DNA of 64,000 nucleotides from Salvator merianae (GCA_003586115.2 QVOM02000029.1:30332929-30396928), one strand, 5' to 3'; positions 1 through 11,196 are shown, numbered from the stretch's first letter. The notes: generated by a model from the letters alone, not told the origin. Numbers and translations: made by a program.

Positions 1-91
1 GTATCTCTATAGTTATCTGGCATTTTCCATCAATAGTATTTTATTACAAATAGCAAGTCTGTTGCAACATACTGAACAAATGTTTACATAC

Positions 92-204
92 TGAAAGTTG
101 TCCAGATAAGAACTGTGGAACATCTCTCAACATGCCAGGACTCATGGGAGATGTGACTGAAATAGACGGCCGGTCCATTTTTTGAGATTCAAATGAGCTA
201 GAAC
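92..204 (-). CDS. RIMS2: RIMS2 exon, PDZ-C2A linker (113 nt)
   Basis: Last RIMS2 exon inside the window in transcription order. The acceptor is ctttcag right of 204 and the donor gtatgt left of 92. Two bases complete a serine codon begun in the micro-exon at 5310-5356, then 37 codons follow: SSFESQKMDRPSISV, TSPMSPGMLRDVPQ and FLSGQLS. It ends in phase 0. The serine- and proline-rich linker leads straight to the first C2 domain, whose opening strand would lie in the next exon beyond the left edge. The MDRPSISVTSPMSPG variant matches RIM2 rather than RIM1 as I recall. The intron to the micro-exon is 5.1 kb and contains repeats only. Confidence 0.96.
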
Positions 205-618
205 CTGAAAGCACAATTAACTTTGCTTTACTGAAATATTATTAGATGTTTATGATTCTATAAATATTAAAACAACAAGCATTTAGCTAGAAAGAGGCAA
301 AGATATAGTAAGAACTGAAAAAAAATCAATGGATGAACCACCACATTTCATTTAAATATTTAAAGACGAATTCTGAAAAATACAAACAGTGTGTTGAGCG
401 AACAGTGACCATACCCTACATGGATGCACATGTGCATGTATGTATTTATAATACCAAAACAGTACATAGTGCTTCCTATTCTTAATTGTCAAAGGGGTTC
501 ACAATGAAAACAAACTAAATACCAAATATGCACAAAACCATATTCTAAAAGACCATAACGAGAAAGGAAAACACATTCATATTGGGAATACCTTGATGAA
601 AAAAAGTACCTGCACTAA

Positions 619-766
619 GGCTACATCAGGCGTCGTTTACTTATTCCACTCTATTTGGATATTCAGAAATAAAGCATGGATATTTCAGAATAAAACACTC
701 CCGGGAGCACTTTATTCCAAAGTATTCAAATATAGCTGAATAACTAAGTGACATCTGGATGCAGCT
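619..766. mobile_element. Palindromic MITE, copy 1 (Harbinger-like, TAA duplication)
   Basis: A 148-bp non-autonomous DNA transposon with imperfect inverted repeats. The left end runs GGCTACATCAGGCGTCGTTTA and the right end, reverse-complemented, runs AGCTGCATCCAGATGTCACT. TAA flanks both sides (616-618 and 767-769). A related copy with TTA flanks lies at 54020-54147. Three-base TWA duplications are typical of PIF/Harbinger elements, so that assignment is an inference. No coding capacity. Confidence 0.75.
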
Positions 767-1714
767 TAAGTGTCACCTAAATATCAGAGGTGAGAGCAGT
801 CCACCAAGGCAAAAGTTCAAATACGGACAGCTTCTGGATTCATCCTGATTAGCGTAATGATATCACTGGCCTGCAATGGGAGAGCCAGTCTGTTAACTAT
901 CCTGGTTCCAATTGTTTAGAGCCCCAGATGCCAAGCATAAAACATTGAATTTGACCTAGCAGCTAATTGGCAACCAATGCAGTCGCTCAAACCGAGGTGC
1001 GGTGTGTGTGCAAGCTGACTGCCCCACTTAACAACCCAGTCACTGCACTAACTGCTGCGTCTGGAGCAGGTACAAGGGTAGCACCATATGAAGTTCATTA
1101 CAGTAATTCTAGAGTGCCTGCAAACAGTAAGAGGAAATTGCAGGATCTTGTTTAGATCCCACACTTGTTCTCACTGACCCTGCCAGATGGCAGGAAGCAA
1201 TCCTGAGCTTTTACCTCATCTGCTGTGTGCTTGTGGGATTGCTGCTCTTGCAAAATACCTGGATGCAAGCAAGTGCCCGTTCACTTCCCTGTTTCCCTCC
1301 CCCCTGAACTTGCTGATATCTAGATATTTTGTAAGAACAGCAATTCTGCAAGCAGCTGGCAGATAAGGTAAGTGGCCTTGTTGGTATCGAATTATGAGAA
1401 AGCCAGCATCGTTGCTGGATTTCTGTAATACTGATATTCCAGTATATCACCTCAATATCCTGCAACTCTGTTGGGAGAATTACAGCTCTCTACCTGCATC
1501 TGGAGGCACCCCTACTCTAAGTTACCAGGACACAGACAACAGTGGTTGGGCTATTCCTGTCCAGGTAGGAGTATAGCTGGTACACTAGCCAGCACTCCTA
1601 GCCAGAGAAGCCACTGGTAGAACCATTAGAACATCTGGAGTATAGAGACACCTGTAGGTTAATGATGCTGAGTTCTCTTCATTTGTTATACCTGAATAAT
1701 AGGTCTTTGATCTT

Positions 1715-2225
1715 TGAGATCGTGAAAGTTCATAACAGGTGTTTGGATATAACAGTGGGATGGATGAAGGCCAATAAACTGAAGTAAAAACATGACAGGA
1801 TGGGGATTAAGTGTATATAGAGAGTATATGTTCTGAATGAGGTTGCACTCTCTCAGAAGTAAGTGCACACTCTTGGGGTGCTGCTTTCACAGTTATTAGA
1901 AGCCCAGGTGGCCACGATGGTTAAGAATGCCTTTTTCAAGCTTCAGCTGGCACTTCTGCTGCGACTGCCGTTGAACTGTCCAGTCACTGATACTTTGGTA
2001 ACCTCAAGACTGAACTAATGTGGTCCTTGTAGGACTGGATGTGTGATCGTTCTGCAAGCTCCAGCTAGACAGCAGGGCCACCTACTGCAAGCATGTAACA
2101 TCTTTGATCAATAAATTGCAATGATTGCCAGTCTGCTGCTAGGCTAAGTTCATTTGATATATAAAGCCCTAAAGAACTAATGACCAGGTTAGAAGAAAAC
2201 TGACCCTCTCAAAACACCTGCATAT
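1715..2225 (+). mobile_element. L2-type LINE fragment, degenerate
   Basis: Plus-strand remnant of the reverse-transcriptase C-terminal half. The phrase 'tggatgaaggccaataaact' is shared with better L2 copies at 22780 and 25636, and is followed by segments aligning to their later parts, such as 'actgatactttggtaacctc' and 'gccagtctgctgctaggcta'. It carries many stops and indels. Boundaries are approximate. Confidence 0.65.
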
Positions 2226-2744
2226 TCACAGGCATTTATATAATTATGATGACAATTTTGAACAGTAAGTTGATGACTAATGCCTGACATAATCAATGAG
2301 GGATTGCATCCAATATTGTGCCAGCAGAAGACAGTTTGCAATAAATCTTTTAAACCTTCTCTTCCCTGCAGTCATTCTCAGAAAGCCTAACCAGAGAGTT
2401 AGAAGCGCCCATTAAAAATATTGAGCTGTGACTCATGGTGCTGTACCAGAAGAGAAAGGATCATACAAAATCAGCAGACAGCTCTGATGAATTGTAACTG
2501 TATCAGACCAGGGATCACACTGTTTTCTCAGAGGCTGTTCAGATTCTGACAAAAAGCCTGCAAGCAGGACATGGCCAAAATCATATCCTCTTGGTCATAC
2601 GCCTCTAGGAGCTTGTCTTTAGAGGCATATTAATTGGAGGTAGTTGAACAGCTTCATCAACACAGCAATTGTTCATAGCCCTGCCCATCCATGAATTCAT
2701 CCAACTCTCTTCCGAAGTTATTAAACTATAGAATAGCACCCACA

Positions 2745-2820
2745 GAAGATAGAAAAGTAAAAATAAAGTTAAAAAAAATAAACATAAGAATAAAAATAAA
2801 GATGGAAATGGAAATTGAAA
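2745..2820 (+). repeat. A-rich low-complexity tract
   Basis: Runs of A interrupted mainly by T and G (aaaataaagttaaaaaaaat and similar). This tract explains the leucine/phenylalanine-rich open frame on the opposite strand. It is not a gene. Confidence 0.7.
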
Positions 2821-2974
2821 AAGTGCTCTGAGGGCGCAGGACACACACAGTCTGTGCCCTGTAAGCATTCATTGCAGCAGGGTGATAGGAAGTGCTTTTG
2901 AATCACTTCCCATTGCATACTCCCTTCATGCGCTATGCTGCCTTACCATTTAAAATGCTGTCCATTTTGCAAAG

Positions 2975-3085
2975 CACAGGATACTGGCAAATTTTCAGAT
3001 CCATTTCCTGTGCTATGCCAAAGAAACAAAAACAGGTTGAAAACACAGAATGGGGGAAAGAAAGCTTCCCAGTTTCAATGTTCTC
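2975..3085 (+). repeat. Unclassified interspersed repeat (pair with 45.3 kb)
   Basis: The segment containing 'ccatttcctgtgct' followed by 'ccaaagaaac' and 'gaaagcttcccagtttc' resembles 45330-45410, which has 'ccatttcctgtgctcaccca', 'agaaacactgaagcagg' and 'aagtttcccca'. Shared order over about 90 bp suggests two old copies of one repeat. Family not recognised. Confidence 0.5.
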
Positions 3086-4805
3086 ATCACTGGGAGCAGC
3101 AAACTGCTGCCAGAGCACTTAACTGTGTGAGCGAGATCACTGAAACAGCATCTCCGGTAGTGCTGAAGCTGCCTTTGTTCAAATACTTTGCATTCTCAGA
3201 ATACTAAAAACTTAGTTAAATATAACTTTCCCTCATTTAACTTATGTTATCTGACTTCAGCAAGAGCTGTGTCACATACCAGCTTGACAGACCCATACAC
3301 AGATTGGCTGCAGACTTTTATAAAGCTCAGGCCTCAGCTCAAAAGGACAGAGCCAAGCTAAACGGAAAATTTAAATTATATTATGACTACACTATTTTTA
3401 ACTCAACCCTTCCTTAATGTTGGTTTTCACCATCAAATCACTCCTGATTTGGGCTCACATTTCCTGATATTTCCTCACATTATGATAGCAAGGTAGCTCT
3501 GGGCCACTTGGGAAGATAGCATAGCTCCTGTGAGAAGTAGAACACGAATGTAACAAAATATGTTCAGGCATGCACAATCCATATATCAGTTACGCACTGC
3601 AAAGCAGGATTAGAGAAGCTTCATTGTTTCAGTAACACAAATGCAATGAAGTATCACTGATGTTAGCTTAAGTGTGAGTGACCTTAAACTTAAAAGAAGC
3701 TACAACTATCCTTTACAATGATAATACACAGAGATAATAATGTGAAGGATTCCCTCAAAGGTTTGAGGTACAATGCCACAGTTTGCCTTTCCCTCACTTG
3801 AAAGAGAATCTTAAAGAACAAAGCTCCTCCAGATATTCTTCTTACCATCTGCCATCTTTGGCCATTCTCGCCTAAGAAGTTTAAAGCTCCGCACACAAAC
3901 CTCCTAGAAAAGACTCAATCCAAAGTCTGTTCTCAGTAAAAATTGAAGTACTGTCTTGTCTTGAAAGGCCTCATCTACCAGCTTTTCTGCCTCTCATGTC
4001 AGCTACTTTAGCCTCTGTGCAGACAAGGAGTTAATGAAGAAAACCTCCACATTAGTCTTCCATCAGGAAGATAAATCATAGGGACACCATTCAGTACAAC
4101 ACACTGGGAAGTCCCTACATTCCTGTCAACTTTCTATCTATAACAGTACTTTTGTTATTTACTGAATTTCTTATGCAAGGGATGTGAATTTGTAACTCAA
4201 CAGCAGATGGTGCCTGTTGTCCACCCTGCTGCCAAATCTGCTTATTTTCTTCACACCTTGTTGCTGAAATACCTTGGCTGCTAGGACTCTGGCTCACTTA
4301 GCAGGTTAACTCAATATGCTATTTTAGATATATATCCCTGGTTAACTTCCTCCAACTGCTGCTACAGTCAATGGAAACAGAGGAAGGTGTGACTGAATGG
4401 TTCTACTTATTAAGAAATTTAAAGTGTGATTTTCAGTGATATTAGCTTTCCGGGAGTAAAGGGTTTTGTCTTTTTTCCAGGGGAAAGAAAAATGGGTGGT
4501 GAGTAAAGCTAGAATTCTAAGGTTAGAATTTTGGAACGCATAAATAGAGTAGAAGGTCTGCATGATTCCAAGTGATCCAGGAGTTCACAGCAATCACATA
4601 TCGTACAGTCCACATATTTACTACGTGCCCTAATAGACATTTTTCAGGGACTGCAACAAGGAAAAGAAGAAAGTTTTGTTGCAAGAACAAGCACTCTGCT
4701 TGCATGACAATAAATACAACTCGTACTTGCATCATCCTACAGGTATAAAAACACTTTGAAACTTAAATAGGTATACAAATTTAAAGAAAGGAGATGGAAG
4801 CACAA

Positions 4806-4900
4806 ACCTTATTTACTTTATTTTTATTTGTAGACAAAATTTATATACCACTTTTAATTATAGCGTGCAGATGAATATGCCAAATCATCCCATTCTATTC
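4806..4900 (-). repeat. LINE/SINE 3' tail, reverse orientation
   Basis: The sequence 'tttactttatttttatttgtagac' followed by 'tttatataccactttt' is the reverse complement of the '...ggtatataaat(aaat)n' tail found on many squamate LINEs and SINEs. Only the tail is recognisable. Confidence 0.45.
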
Positions 4901-5309
4901 TTGAGACCTGCGTACATTAGAAAACTGATGCAGGTGCAAATCTTAAATAAATTTAAATTCCCAATATAATGAAATTGGTTTTATTTAACAAGTCTGCAGA
5001 ACATTAACAAAAGTCAGGAAATTAAAAAGCTGGGACTGACATCAAAGCAATTTTTATCCAGTATGTGCTTTTTTTCATTTTTTAATAAAAAAAAAGCATG
5101 AATTTAAAAAATAATGTTAACTGTAGCATTATATTTCCTGAGTTTTATTAAACTAAGATTGAAAAGTTAGATAAGACCTCTAGAAAAAAGATATCTATAC
5201 AGTCACAAAAAGATAATAGTCTGAAGGAACACCAATGACTTTTCAATTTCCAGTTTGCATTCAGATATATAATGCTGTGTTTATCTCTGACCGTAAAAAC
5301 AATACTTAC

Positions 5310-5356
5310 TGGACTCCAACTGTGCATGTGTACTGTCGGGTATTCTGGGAATATCC
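5310..5356 (-). CDS. RIMS2: RIMS2 micro-exon, PDZ-C2A linker (47 nt)
   Basis: A short exon that ordinary ORF calling would miss. The acceptor is attgcag right of 5356 and the donor gtaagt left of 5310. One base completes the glycine codon left open by the exon at 6254-6377. Fifteen codons follow, reading DIPRIPDSTHAQLES, and one base is left over. Both phase joins work and the residues continue the RIM2 linker after SRPIG. The segment is proline- and serine-containing and probably unstructured. Its short length makes it a candidate for regulated inclusion. Skipping it would change the frame (47 is not a multiple of 3), so it is probably constitutive together with its neighbours. Confidence 0.95.
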
Positions 5357-6179
5357 CTGCAATAATGAAAAGTTAAACATTATTACCCTTCGGCTATCTA
5401 TTACAAAGTTATCATACAATAATGCAGTATTAAAAAGACAAAAAGCTAAAAAATATTTTATCCAGAAAACTGATTTTCCTTCAAAGATGAATATTATTTA
5501 CACAGATGGAACTCAGAGACACAATAGCATAATAACCCAAGCATTACTTAAACAAAGAAGAAGAATAGTATAATTTACCAAACGTTAGCTATCTTATGGA
5601 AAGTACACTTAGCATTTCAAATCTCCAAGACTTTGGTTTTGGAAAAACACTGCATTGCTCGCTCCACTAATGATTCTATATGAAGTAATGAAAATCCATT
5701 TTATTCTTATTTAAAGATGTGTACTACAAACAAGGTATTTAAACTTCAACACTAATGATAAAAAATTAAAATAGCAGGAAAAGAATAAATGTTAATTGAA
5801 TCACACAGGAAGTAAAAAAAACACACCGCTGTTTGCTTAGTTCAAGTACAGTATGGTTCTTGGGTGAGAAATATAATGGCATTAGATAGCTGTTTTTGAT
5901 ATCAAGTTTCAAAGCTGTGAAAATCCTATTCTCAAGCTCTTTTTCCAGTAACCAACCGACAAACTTCTAAAGGTGGAAACAAATGCCTCAAAATGTGATG
6001 CTAATTGATAAATATGTTAGTGAGAAAGATGAGCTTTACCTCAGAGCATTTAAGAGTTAATCGGTCAGAATGTACTTTTTGAATTATACCAGGAAACAAA
6101 ACATAAAAATGTTAATACTAGCAGATGGAATGAAGAAGAATAAGGAGGCAAACTGAGCATAAAGCATATAATGATACAT

Positions 6180-6240
6180 TTTTTAAAAAAAAATGTATTT
6201 TTATTATTTTTTAATTTTAATTTAAAAAATTAAAGAATAT
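6180..6240 (+). repeat. AT-rich low-complexity tract
   Basis: Almost pure A/T of about 60 bp directly next to the donor site of the RIMS2 exon at 6254-6377, on the intron side. No transposon structure is visible. Confidence 0.7.
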
Positions 6241-6253
6241 AATTTTCACTTAC

Positions 6254-6377
6254 CCAATTGGTCTTGAAACTACCAGCTCCACTTGTGGCTCTGGCTTGGA
6301 TTCTAGGATGATATTGTACACTTCTTCAAATGTGGCTCCCTGCAACAGTCTTCCATTCCATTCTAACACTTCATCAC
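6254..6377 (-). CDS. RIMS2: RIMS2 exon, end of PDZ domain (124 nt)
   Basis: Two bases complete the split glycine codon, 40 codons follow, and two bases are left for the next exon, so the exon enters in phase 1 and leaves in phase 2. The acceptor is attgcag right of 6377 and the donor gtaagtg left of 6254. It reads GDEVLEWNGRLLQGATFEE followed by VYNIILESKPEPQVELVV and SRPIG. GDEVLEWNG is the conserved PDZ segment, followed by the second helix and last strand. GRLLQGATFEE marks RIM2; the RIM1 counterpart has GKPLPGATNEE from memory. An AT-rich tract of about 60 bp lies immediately downstream of the donor, inside the intron. Confidence 0.97.
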
Positions 6378-7069
6378 CTGCAATGGTAGCCATTACTCTG
6401 TTTCAGAAGAAAAACTAGTCCTGTAAACTGTGGGTTGCAGACTACATAGCACTGGTGAGTTTCTCCTTTTATAGAGATAAATAGAATCATCACAAAAAAA
6501 ACCACCCAGCTACTATACTTCCTATTGCATTTTTCATCTCTCATCTACAGAATATATGAACTGAATCAAAAGGTAATTGTTTGAAAAGAAACCCATTCAG
6601 ATAGCAAGGAATTAATTACAACAATCTTCATTTTAAAAGGTAATTAAAGATAGAAGTGGGTGAAAGGAGCAGACCAAAAGAGTGCTAGGTAATAGTAGTA
6701 CATGGATGCAGAAGGTGTGCCCGGAAGTATTTCTAATGTGTCTACCCCAATCCCATCATCTCAGAACCAGACATGTATAGGATATGGTTTACATTTCATA
6801 ATTACAGTCCTTGCCTCATCCTATCTAAATGGAATATAGCGTTGGTCTATCCAATGATAAGGAACTGTCTATACGTCTGAAATGGTCACGTATAGACCAA
6901 GAGGCAATGCAAGCATGTCACATAACATTACAAAGGGCCATTTTAGTCACTTTTCCTCAAGTCTGGCCTATCTAATCAGCAAATACTAGTGGTTATCATG
7001 CACGAATATGATCTAAGTGTATCTGTGTTTAAATTCCTATTGTGTGATGGAAAACCTTTCTCAGCTATT

Positions 7070-7192
7070 CACTGCTCTTGGACTAATCTACCCCACAGAG
7101 TGGTTCTCAGAATAAAATGGATGCGAGGAGAAAAACATGAGCTTTCCTGAGCTGTTTACAAGAAAGGCAGAATATAAATAAGTAAATAATCT
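7070..7192 (+). mobile_element. Squamate-type SINE, 3' part
   Basis: Contains 'accccacagagtggttctca' then 'gaataaaatggatgcgagga', followed by 'aaaggcagaatataaataag' and a short (aaat) tail. The same core, reverse-complemented, occurs near 58910-58980 ('gggctgttgtgaggataaaa' + 'tggagg'). I recall this core from a SINE very common in lizard genomes. The tRNA-like head is not clear here. Confidence 0.65.
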
Positions 7193-8134
7193 GAAATTGG
7201 ATTTCCATAAAGGAAATTGGACTGAATTTCCACTACTCTGGGTATGTCTATACATTTCCTTCCTTTAAAAAAAAATTCTCCGATCTCAATGTGATGAAAT
7301 ATGTACATTTTAGTGGGGAGATCCTTTCCACCCCATCTACTGCCGTGGACCAAGCTTTTTGTCACTAAACCCTTTGCAAGAAATATGTGAACAAAAGGCT
7401 CCAATCTCTACCTCCAACTGCAGTGCCATTAATGTTTGCAGAAAGGGACAGAAGAATGTCCACCCTAATGGATACTTGGAAGAATGGGAACAGTAGAGCT
7501 TCAATACTACCTATGAGCATGCCATTCACTAAATGCAATTTTACTTGGCGTTATGAGCCCCTGATGGTACTCTGAGGCAGCAATGGGCAAAAATGCAGAA
7601 GGACTTGTCACTTTTCTTGAAAACACAGCCCTTCTGTTTCGTACAAGTTATTTAGTAGATATGTAGTACCCTAGTGTTTTCCTAGAAATCAATTTGGCAT
7701 CTTTGAACTTGTCCTTCTCTGTATTATTTTTCTTATGATTAGTGTTCTATCTTAATATACTACACCATCCAGAGAACATGTGTAAAGCAGACATTTTTCT
7801 TTCTTCTCCAGCAAACTGATTTAAAAGCACAGAGGAAAGAAGGCATTTCTTCCAAACAACCAGTAAAAGTTGCTATACCTCTGTAATTAGGAGTTCAGTG
7901 TAATCAAGATACATATTCTTGCTATATGTCTGAATAATGATTGTGAGCACTGAGAGGATAATAATTTATCTGCAAAAAACATTTAAGCGACAACTAAATT
8001 ATAAACATTAGAATTAGAGATGAGCACCAGTAGATTTCAACTATATAGTAATAAATCACCGCATTCAATTCATCCACTGCATTCAACAATTATTACTGTC
8101 TTTTCTAAAACGCAGTTATACATTCTTCTCATAC

Positions 8135-8234
8135 CTGGCCTAAGATGTCCCACTGTGTCAGCTAGACTGCCTTTCTTTACTTTGGTGATAAATGCACACA
8201 GCCGACCTGATTCAGTCATTTTTCCACCAACAAC
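8135..8234 (-). CDS. RIMS2: RIMS2 exon, PDZ domain core (100 nt)
   Basis: Thirty-three codons plus one base, phase 0 in and phase 1 out. The acceptor is aaatag to the right of 8234 and the donor is gtatga to the left of 8135. It reads VVGGKMTESGRLCAF, then ITKVKKGSLADTVGHLRP, and ends with the first base of a glycine codon. This is the PDZ core. VVGG completes the carboxylate-binding loop begun by LGLK in the previous exon, and SLADTVGHLRPGD is the turn typical of PDZ domains. The split glycine codon is completed by the exon at 6254-6377, which confirms exon order and strand. The sequence fits RIM2 rather than RIM1 as I recall them. Confidence 0.96.
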
Positions 8235-8550
8235 CTATTTTTAAAAAGAAGAAAGATATCATAGAAAAATAGATATTTAAATGGATAATTGTCAGTTGCA
8301 GGAACAGGTAACTGGAACAAGTATGCAACAAATGTGTGACATATAATAATTTTATATTATAACATATAATATTTAAAACTGGCTATTTAATATTAATGTG
8401 GAATCTTCACAGGAGGAATTTTGGTTTTCTTTTTCCTTTTTTCTGGAGTAAGGACTGCAAAAAAATCAGTTAATTCCATGAAGTTAAGATCCCAATTCAC
8501 CAATATGCTCACCCCTGTTAAGTGTCACCAGAGAAGATGAGCATGTGATG

Positions 8551-8632
8551 GGGCCTTTCTCACAGTAGCACCACACTTTTAACATGCACTTTTGATACTA
8601 TCGTGTCTTTTTGCACTGTGAGAAAATGTTTT
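8551..8632. mobile_element. Possible 80-bp inverted-repeat element (MITE)
   Basis: The left end 'cctttctcacagt' is matched on the right by 'actgtgagaaaatg', an 11-bp perfect inverted repeat around a short spacer. The GGCC start resembles the larger MITEs at 17947, 21137 and 55037. No clear target-site duplication was found, so confidence is modest. Confidence 0.4.
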
Positions 8633-9459
8633 GTTTACAGCTGTCAATTGTATTTTTAATTTTATTTTATCACAATTGTTCACTATTCTGGAATATGAGA
8701 AATACACAGCAACAATACTAGCAACAACTACGACAAAAGTGAGAAAAGGTAACTTTCAACTCAGCCTAAGAACCATTCATAGTACCATGTATTACATGAA
8801 AAACTTAAATAAAATAAATTCTCATGCCTTCCTGTTTAGTTTCTTTATCTTAAAGAATGGGAGTTGAACTGTCAAGTGCAAAATTAGAAAAAAGCCAAAC
8901 ATCAAGCACATCCTCATGTTTCTTTCATGTCCTACTTGTTAGAATTACAGCATGACCTAATTAACAAATTACTTTTTTATTTACATATGGAGTTGGGTCC
9001 AGAGTTCCCATGATATCCTACCTGGGAAGGTACATCACTGAACCAGCAAAACTCACCACAAATATAACCCTAACAGTAAGAAACATTTTCACTCTTCCCA
9101 TTGACACATGCTAACCTGATTCTAAAAGCAACTACAAATGAAAAATTGTATAAATGTATACAGTATTGCTGTATGCAATATTAATAAAATTTATCCAATT
9201 CAGTATCTGTGTAACCCCATATCATTTAAATTGGGGTAGGCTAAGAATGTAGTAATATACTTATAAAGGTAACACCTATGTTTATAATGAAGGTTTCTTG
9301 TGTATAAGCTATATCGTTATCTGCTAGAATTTAACTTTATTTATTGGTATGCTTATATTCTATCTACTTCTTAGCCACCTGGAACTGCTAACATGAAGCA
9401 GTTAACAATTAAAAAGAAGCAAAAAGAGGGAAAAGAAGAAGAAAAGTTCAGTCACCAAC

Positions 9460-9579
9460 CTTCAGTCCAAGCATTGCTCCAGAATCTCTAGGCACACTTC
9501 CATCTTTTAGCCGCTTATTTAATAAAATCCGACCAATTAAACGGTCTCCATCTTTGGATGGCTGCCAGGTTACAGGATG
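9460..9579 (-). CDS. RIMS2: RIMS2 exon, start of PDZ domain (120 nt)
   Basis: Forty codons in phase 0 at both ends, with acceptor ctatag just right of 9579 and donor gttggt just left of 9460. The protein begins HPVTWQPSKDGDRLIG, continues RILLNKRLKDGSVP and ends AMLGLK. This is the start of the PDZ domain, and the last residues form the first half of the ligand-binding loop. RILLNKRLKDGS is, from memory, the RIM2 form; RIM1 differs here. In RIM proteins the PDZ domain binds the C termini of ELKS/CAST and of N- and P/Q-type calcium channels, tethering the channels at release sites. No stop codon or frameshift is seen. Confidence 0.96.
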
Positions 9580-10885
9580 CTATAGTGTTAAGCAGAGGGA
9601 AAGAATCACTAAAATCGTTATATGAAAAAGGTTAGCATCAACTTTAATTAAAGTTGCCACTTTGAAGCGTTGTGAAATAGCTATGATTACACCACTACTA
9701 ACTTTTTATATCTGTAGAAATTAGAACTGCATTAACCCATTGGGTGATTAAATCAACCTTCACATTTTCCTAAGTTACTTTATTCCCTAATTATCTACCC
9801 CACAGGTATATTATTCATCACATCAGGTTTATTTTAATGATTTGTATAAATGTGATGATTTGTACACAGTAAACATTATATCTGAATTTTAAAAAAACAG
9901 GAATACGATATCTAACAGAGTAGACATATTTTCAAAACAAATTGAATTCAAGCTAAATATGATTAACACATATCTCAAATATTTAAAATTGTTATGTTAT
10001 ATATGTATTTCATTAGCAGCCTGAATCTAGGCATTTTTACTTGAAAATAAATCCCATCAATTTTAGCAGAACTTGCTTCCAACTGTAGGTACCAAAGTTC
10101 ATGTGAAAGAATAATCTTTCTTTAAGGAATTCAGTATATAGTATTTTCATTTTGAACAGTCACTTACAATTTTATTACTTCATAAATAACAGTTTATTGT
10201 GAAATGTGTGGTAACTTAATTCTACTTAAATTATTTTGGGTTTGTGTAATCATAGCACCTTTTCACATCAGTGCATCAGTTTCATGCCCTCACACATGCA
10301 GAAAGTAGCATGCACAAAAATCTCATAATATGTAACAACATTGAAAGTTATCACAATGCAAAAATAATAATTAAAAATACACAAAGCAGATGGCAAAGAC
10401 GCACACTACTTCATAATGCACAACAATGGCATGGCAACAAAACAAATGAACAAACATGGCAATGAAAGGGAAAAAAGAAAAACAAGTTTTCTGTGTGAAC
10501 AGAGGGATGTTGTCACCACCCCCCTTTCGAACCTGGGAATTAAGCCATATTTAATTTTTAAACCCAGGGGGTTATAAAGTAATTAGATCAGTCCAAAAGA
10601 CAACTCATTCTTTAATCACTTTATGGTTTAGGGGGACATCACCAAATACTACTGCACAACCATAAAAGTGATGTTTCTTTTCAAGTGCCTGAAAAATGCT
10701 TTGTCCTTATGCTTTCCCAAGAATAAAAATAGCGGGGCAATTTAGTAATATTGTTTTTCTTTTCTGCACCTTAAGAAATGTTACATTAGACCTGCCTTTT
10801 TAGTACTGATCTGTTTAATGAGTTGACAGAGAGCAAACAAAGACCAAATGAACAGATTATAATGCAGGCACCCCCAAATCAGTAC

Positions 10886-11094
10886 CTTTTCACTATGGCT
10901 ATGCTCCTCATTTAGAGTTGTGCTACTACATGTGTCTACCCCAGAGTCTTTAATCTGAGGCTCAGACCATTCCAAGTCCTCTTCCAAAGAGTGGCCACCA
11001 TAATACATCATTCTCTTTTGTCTCTCAGATAAGATGTTAGAGTCCGACAAAACTGCCTGCTCGCTAGTTTTTCTTTTTCCCCTTTGACTGTCCC
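10886..11094 (-). CDS. RIMS2: RIMS2 alternative exon B, pre-PDZ linker (209 nt)
   Basis: Minus-strand exon with acceptor cctgtag (11095-11101) and donor gtactg (ending at 10885). Two bases complete a split codon and 69 codons follow, from DSQRGKRKTSEQAV through EEDLEWSEPQIKDSGVD to EEHSHSEK. It enters in phase 1 and leaves in phase 0, exactly like exon A. The acidic, serine-rich stretch ending in HSEK is a hallmark of the RIM1/RIM2 linker between the zinc-finger and PDZ domains. It splices in frame to HPVTWQPS in the next exon. If exon A were spliced directly onto exon B, B would be read in another frame and hit TGA at its 29th codon. If both were skipped the frame would also break. No folded domain is expected; it is a low-complexity regulatory linker. 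Confidence 0.95.
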
Positions 11095-11196
11095 CTACAG
11101 GTGTGGGATAAAAAGAACACATGCAAAGATGTAAATAAAACAAAGGAAATATGAAATGGTAAAGGAAAGTGAATGGTAAGGCTCCACATGTCTCAC
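11095..11196 (-). other. RIMS2: 102-bp intron separating alternative exons A and B
   Basis: Very short intron bounded by the donor of exon A and the acceptor of exon B. Read on the minus strand it has a T-rich region before cctgtag. Because splicing A to B would destroy the reading frame, it would normally be removed only as part of a longer intron. Its small size may itself hinder A-to-B splicing. Confidence 0.7.

Larger units (their letters stand above)
205..5309 (-). other. RIMS2: RIMS2 intron between the two linker exons
   Basis: This 5.1 kb stretch lies between two phase-matched RIMS2 exons. It holds a small palindromic DNA transposon (619-766), an old L2 fragment (about 1715-2225), an A-rich low-complexity tract near 2745-2820, a repeat block shared with 45.3 kb (near 2975-3080), and a LINE-type 3' tail in reverse orientation near 4806-4900. 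I see no additional exon or RNA gene. Confidence 0.8.
5357..10885 (-). other. RIMS2: RIMS2 introns across the PDZ-coding region
   Basis: The introns here are 5357-6253, 6378-8134, 8235-9459 and 9580-10885. They are comparatively poor in recognisable repeats: a SINE tail near 7070-7192, a possible tiny inverted-repeat element near 8551-8632, and an AT-rich run at 6180-6240. The rest is AT-rich unique sequence in which I see nothing more. Confidence 0.75.

Noticed and set aside
2605..2868. Leucine/phenylalanine-rich 'membrane protein' frame on the minus strand
   Set aside because: It arises from an A-rich low-complexity tract on the opposite strand.
5235..5573. 112-codon plus-strand open frame
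   Set aside because: It overlaps the minus-strand RIMS2 micro-exon and has no family resemblance; AT-rich chance frame.
10781..11143. 120-codon minus-strand open frame taken as one unit
   Set aside because: Only 10886-11094 is coding; both ends run past clear splice sites into intron.
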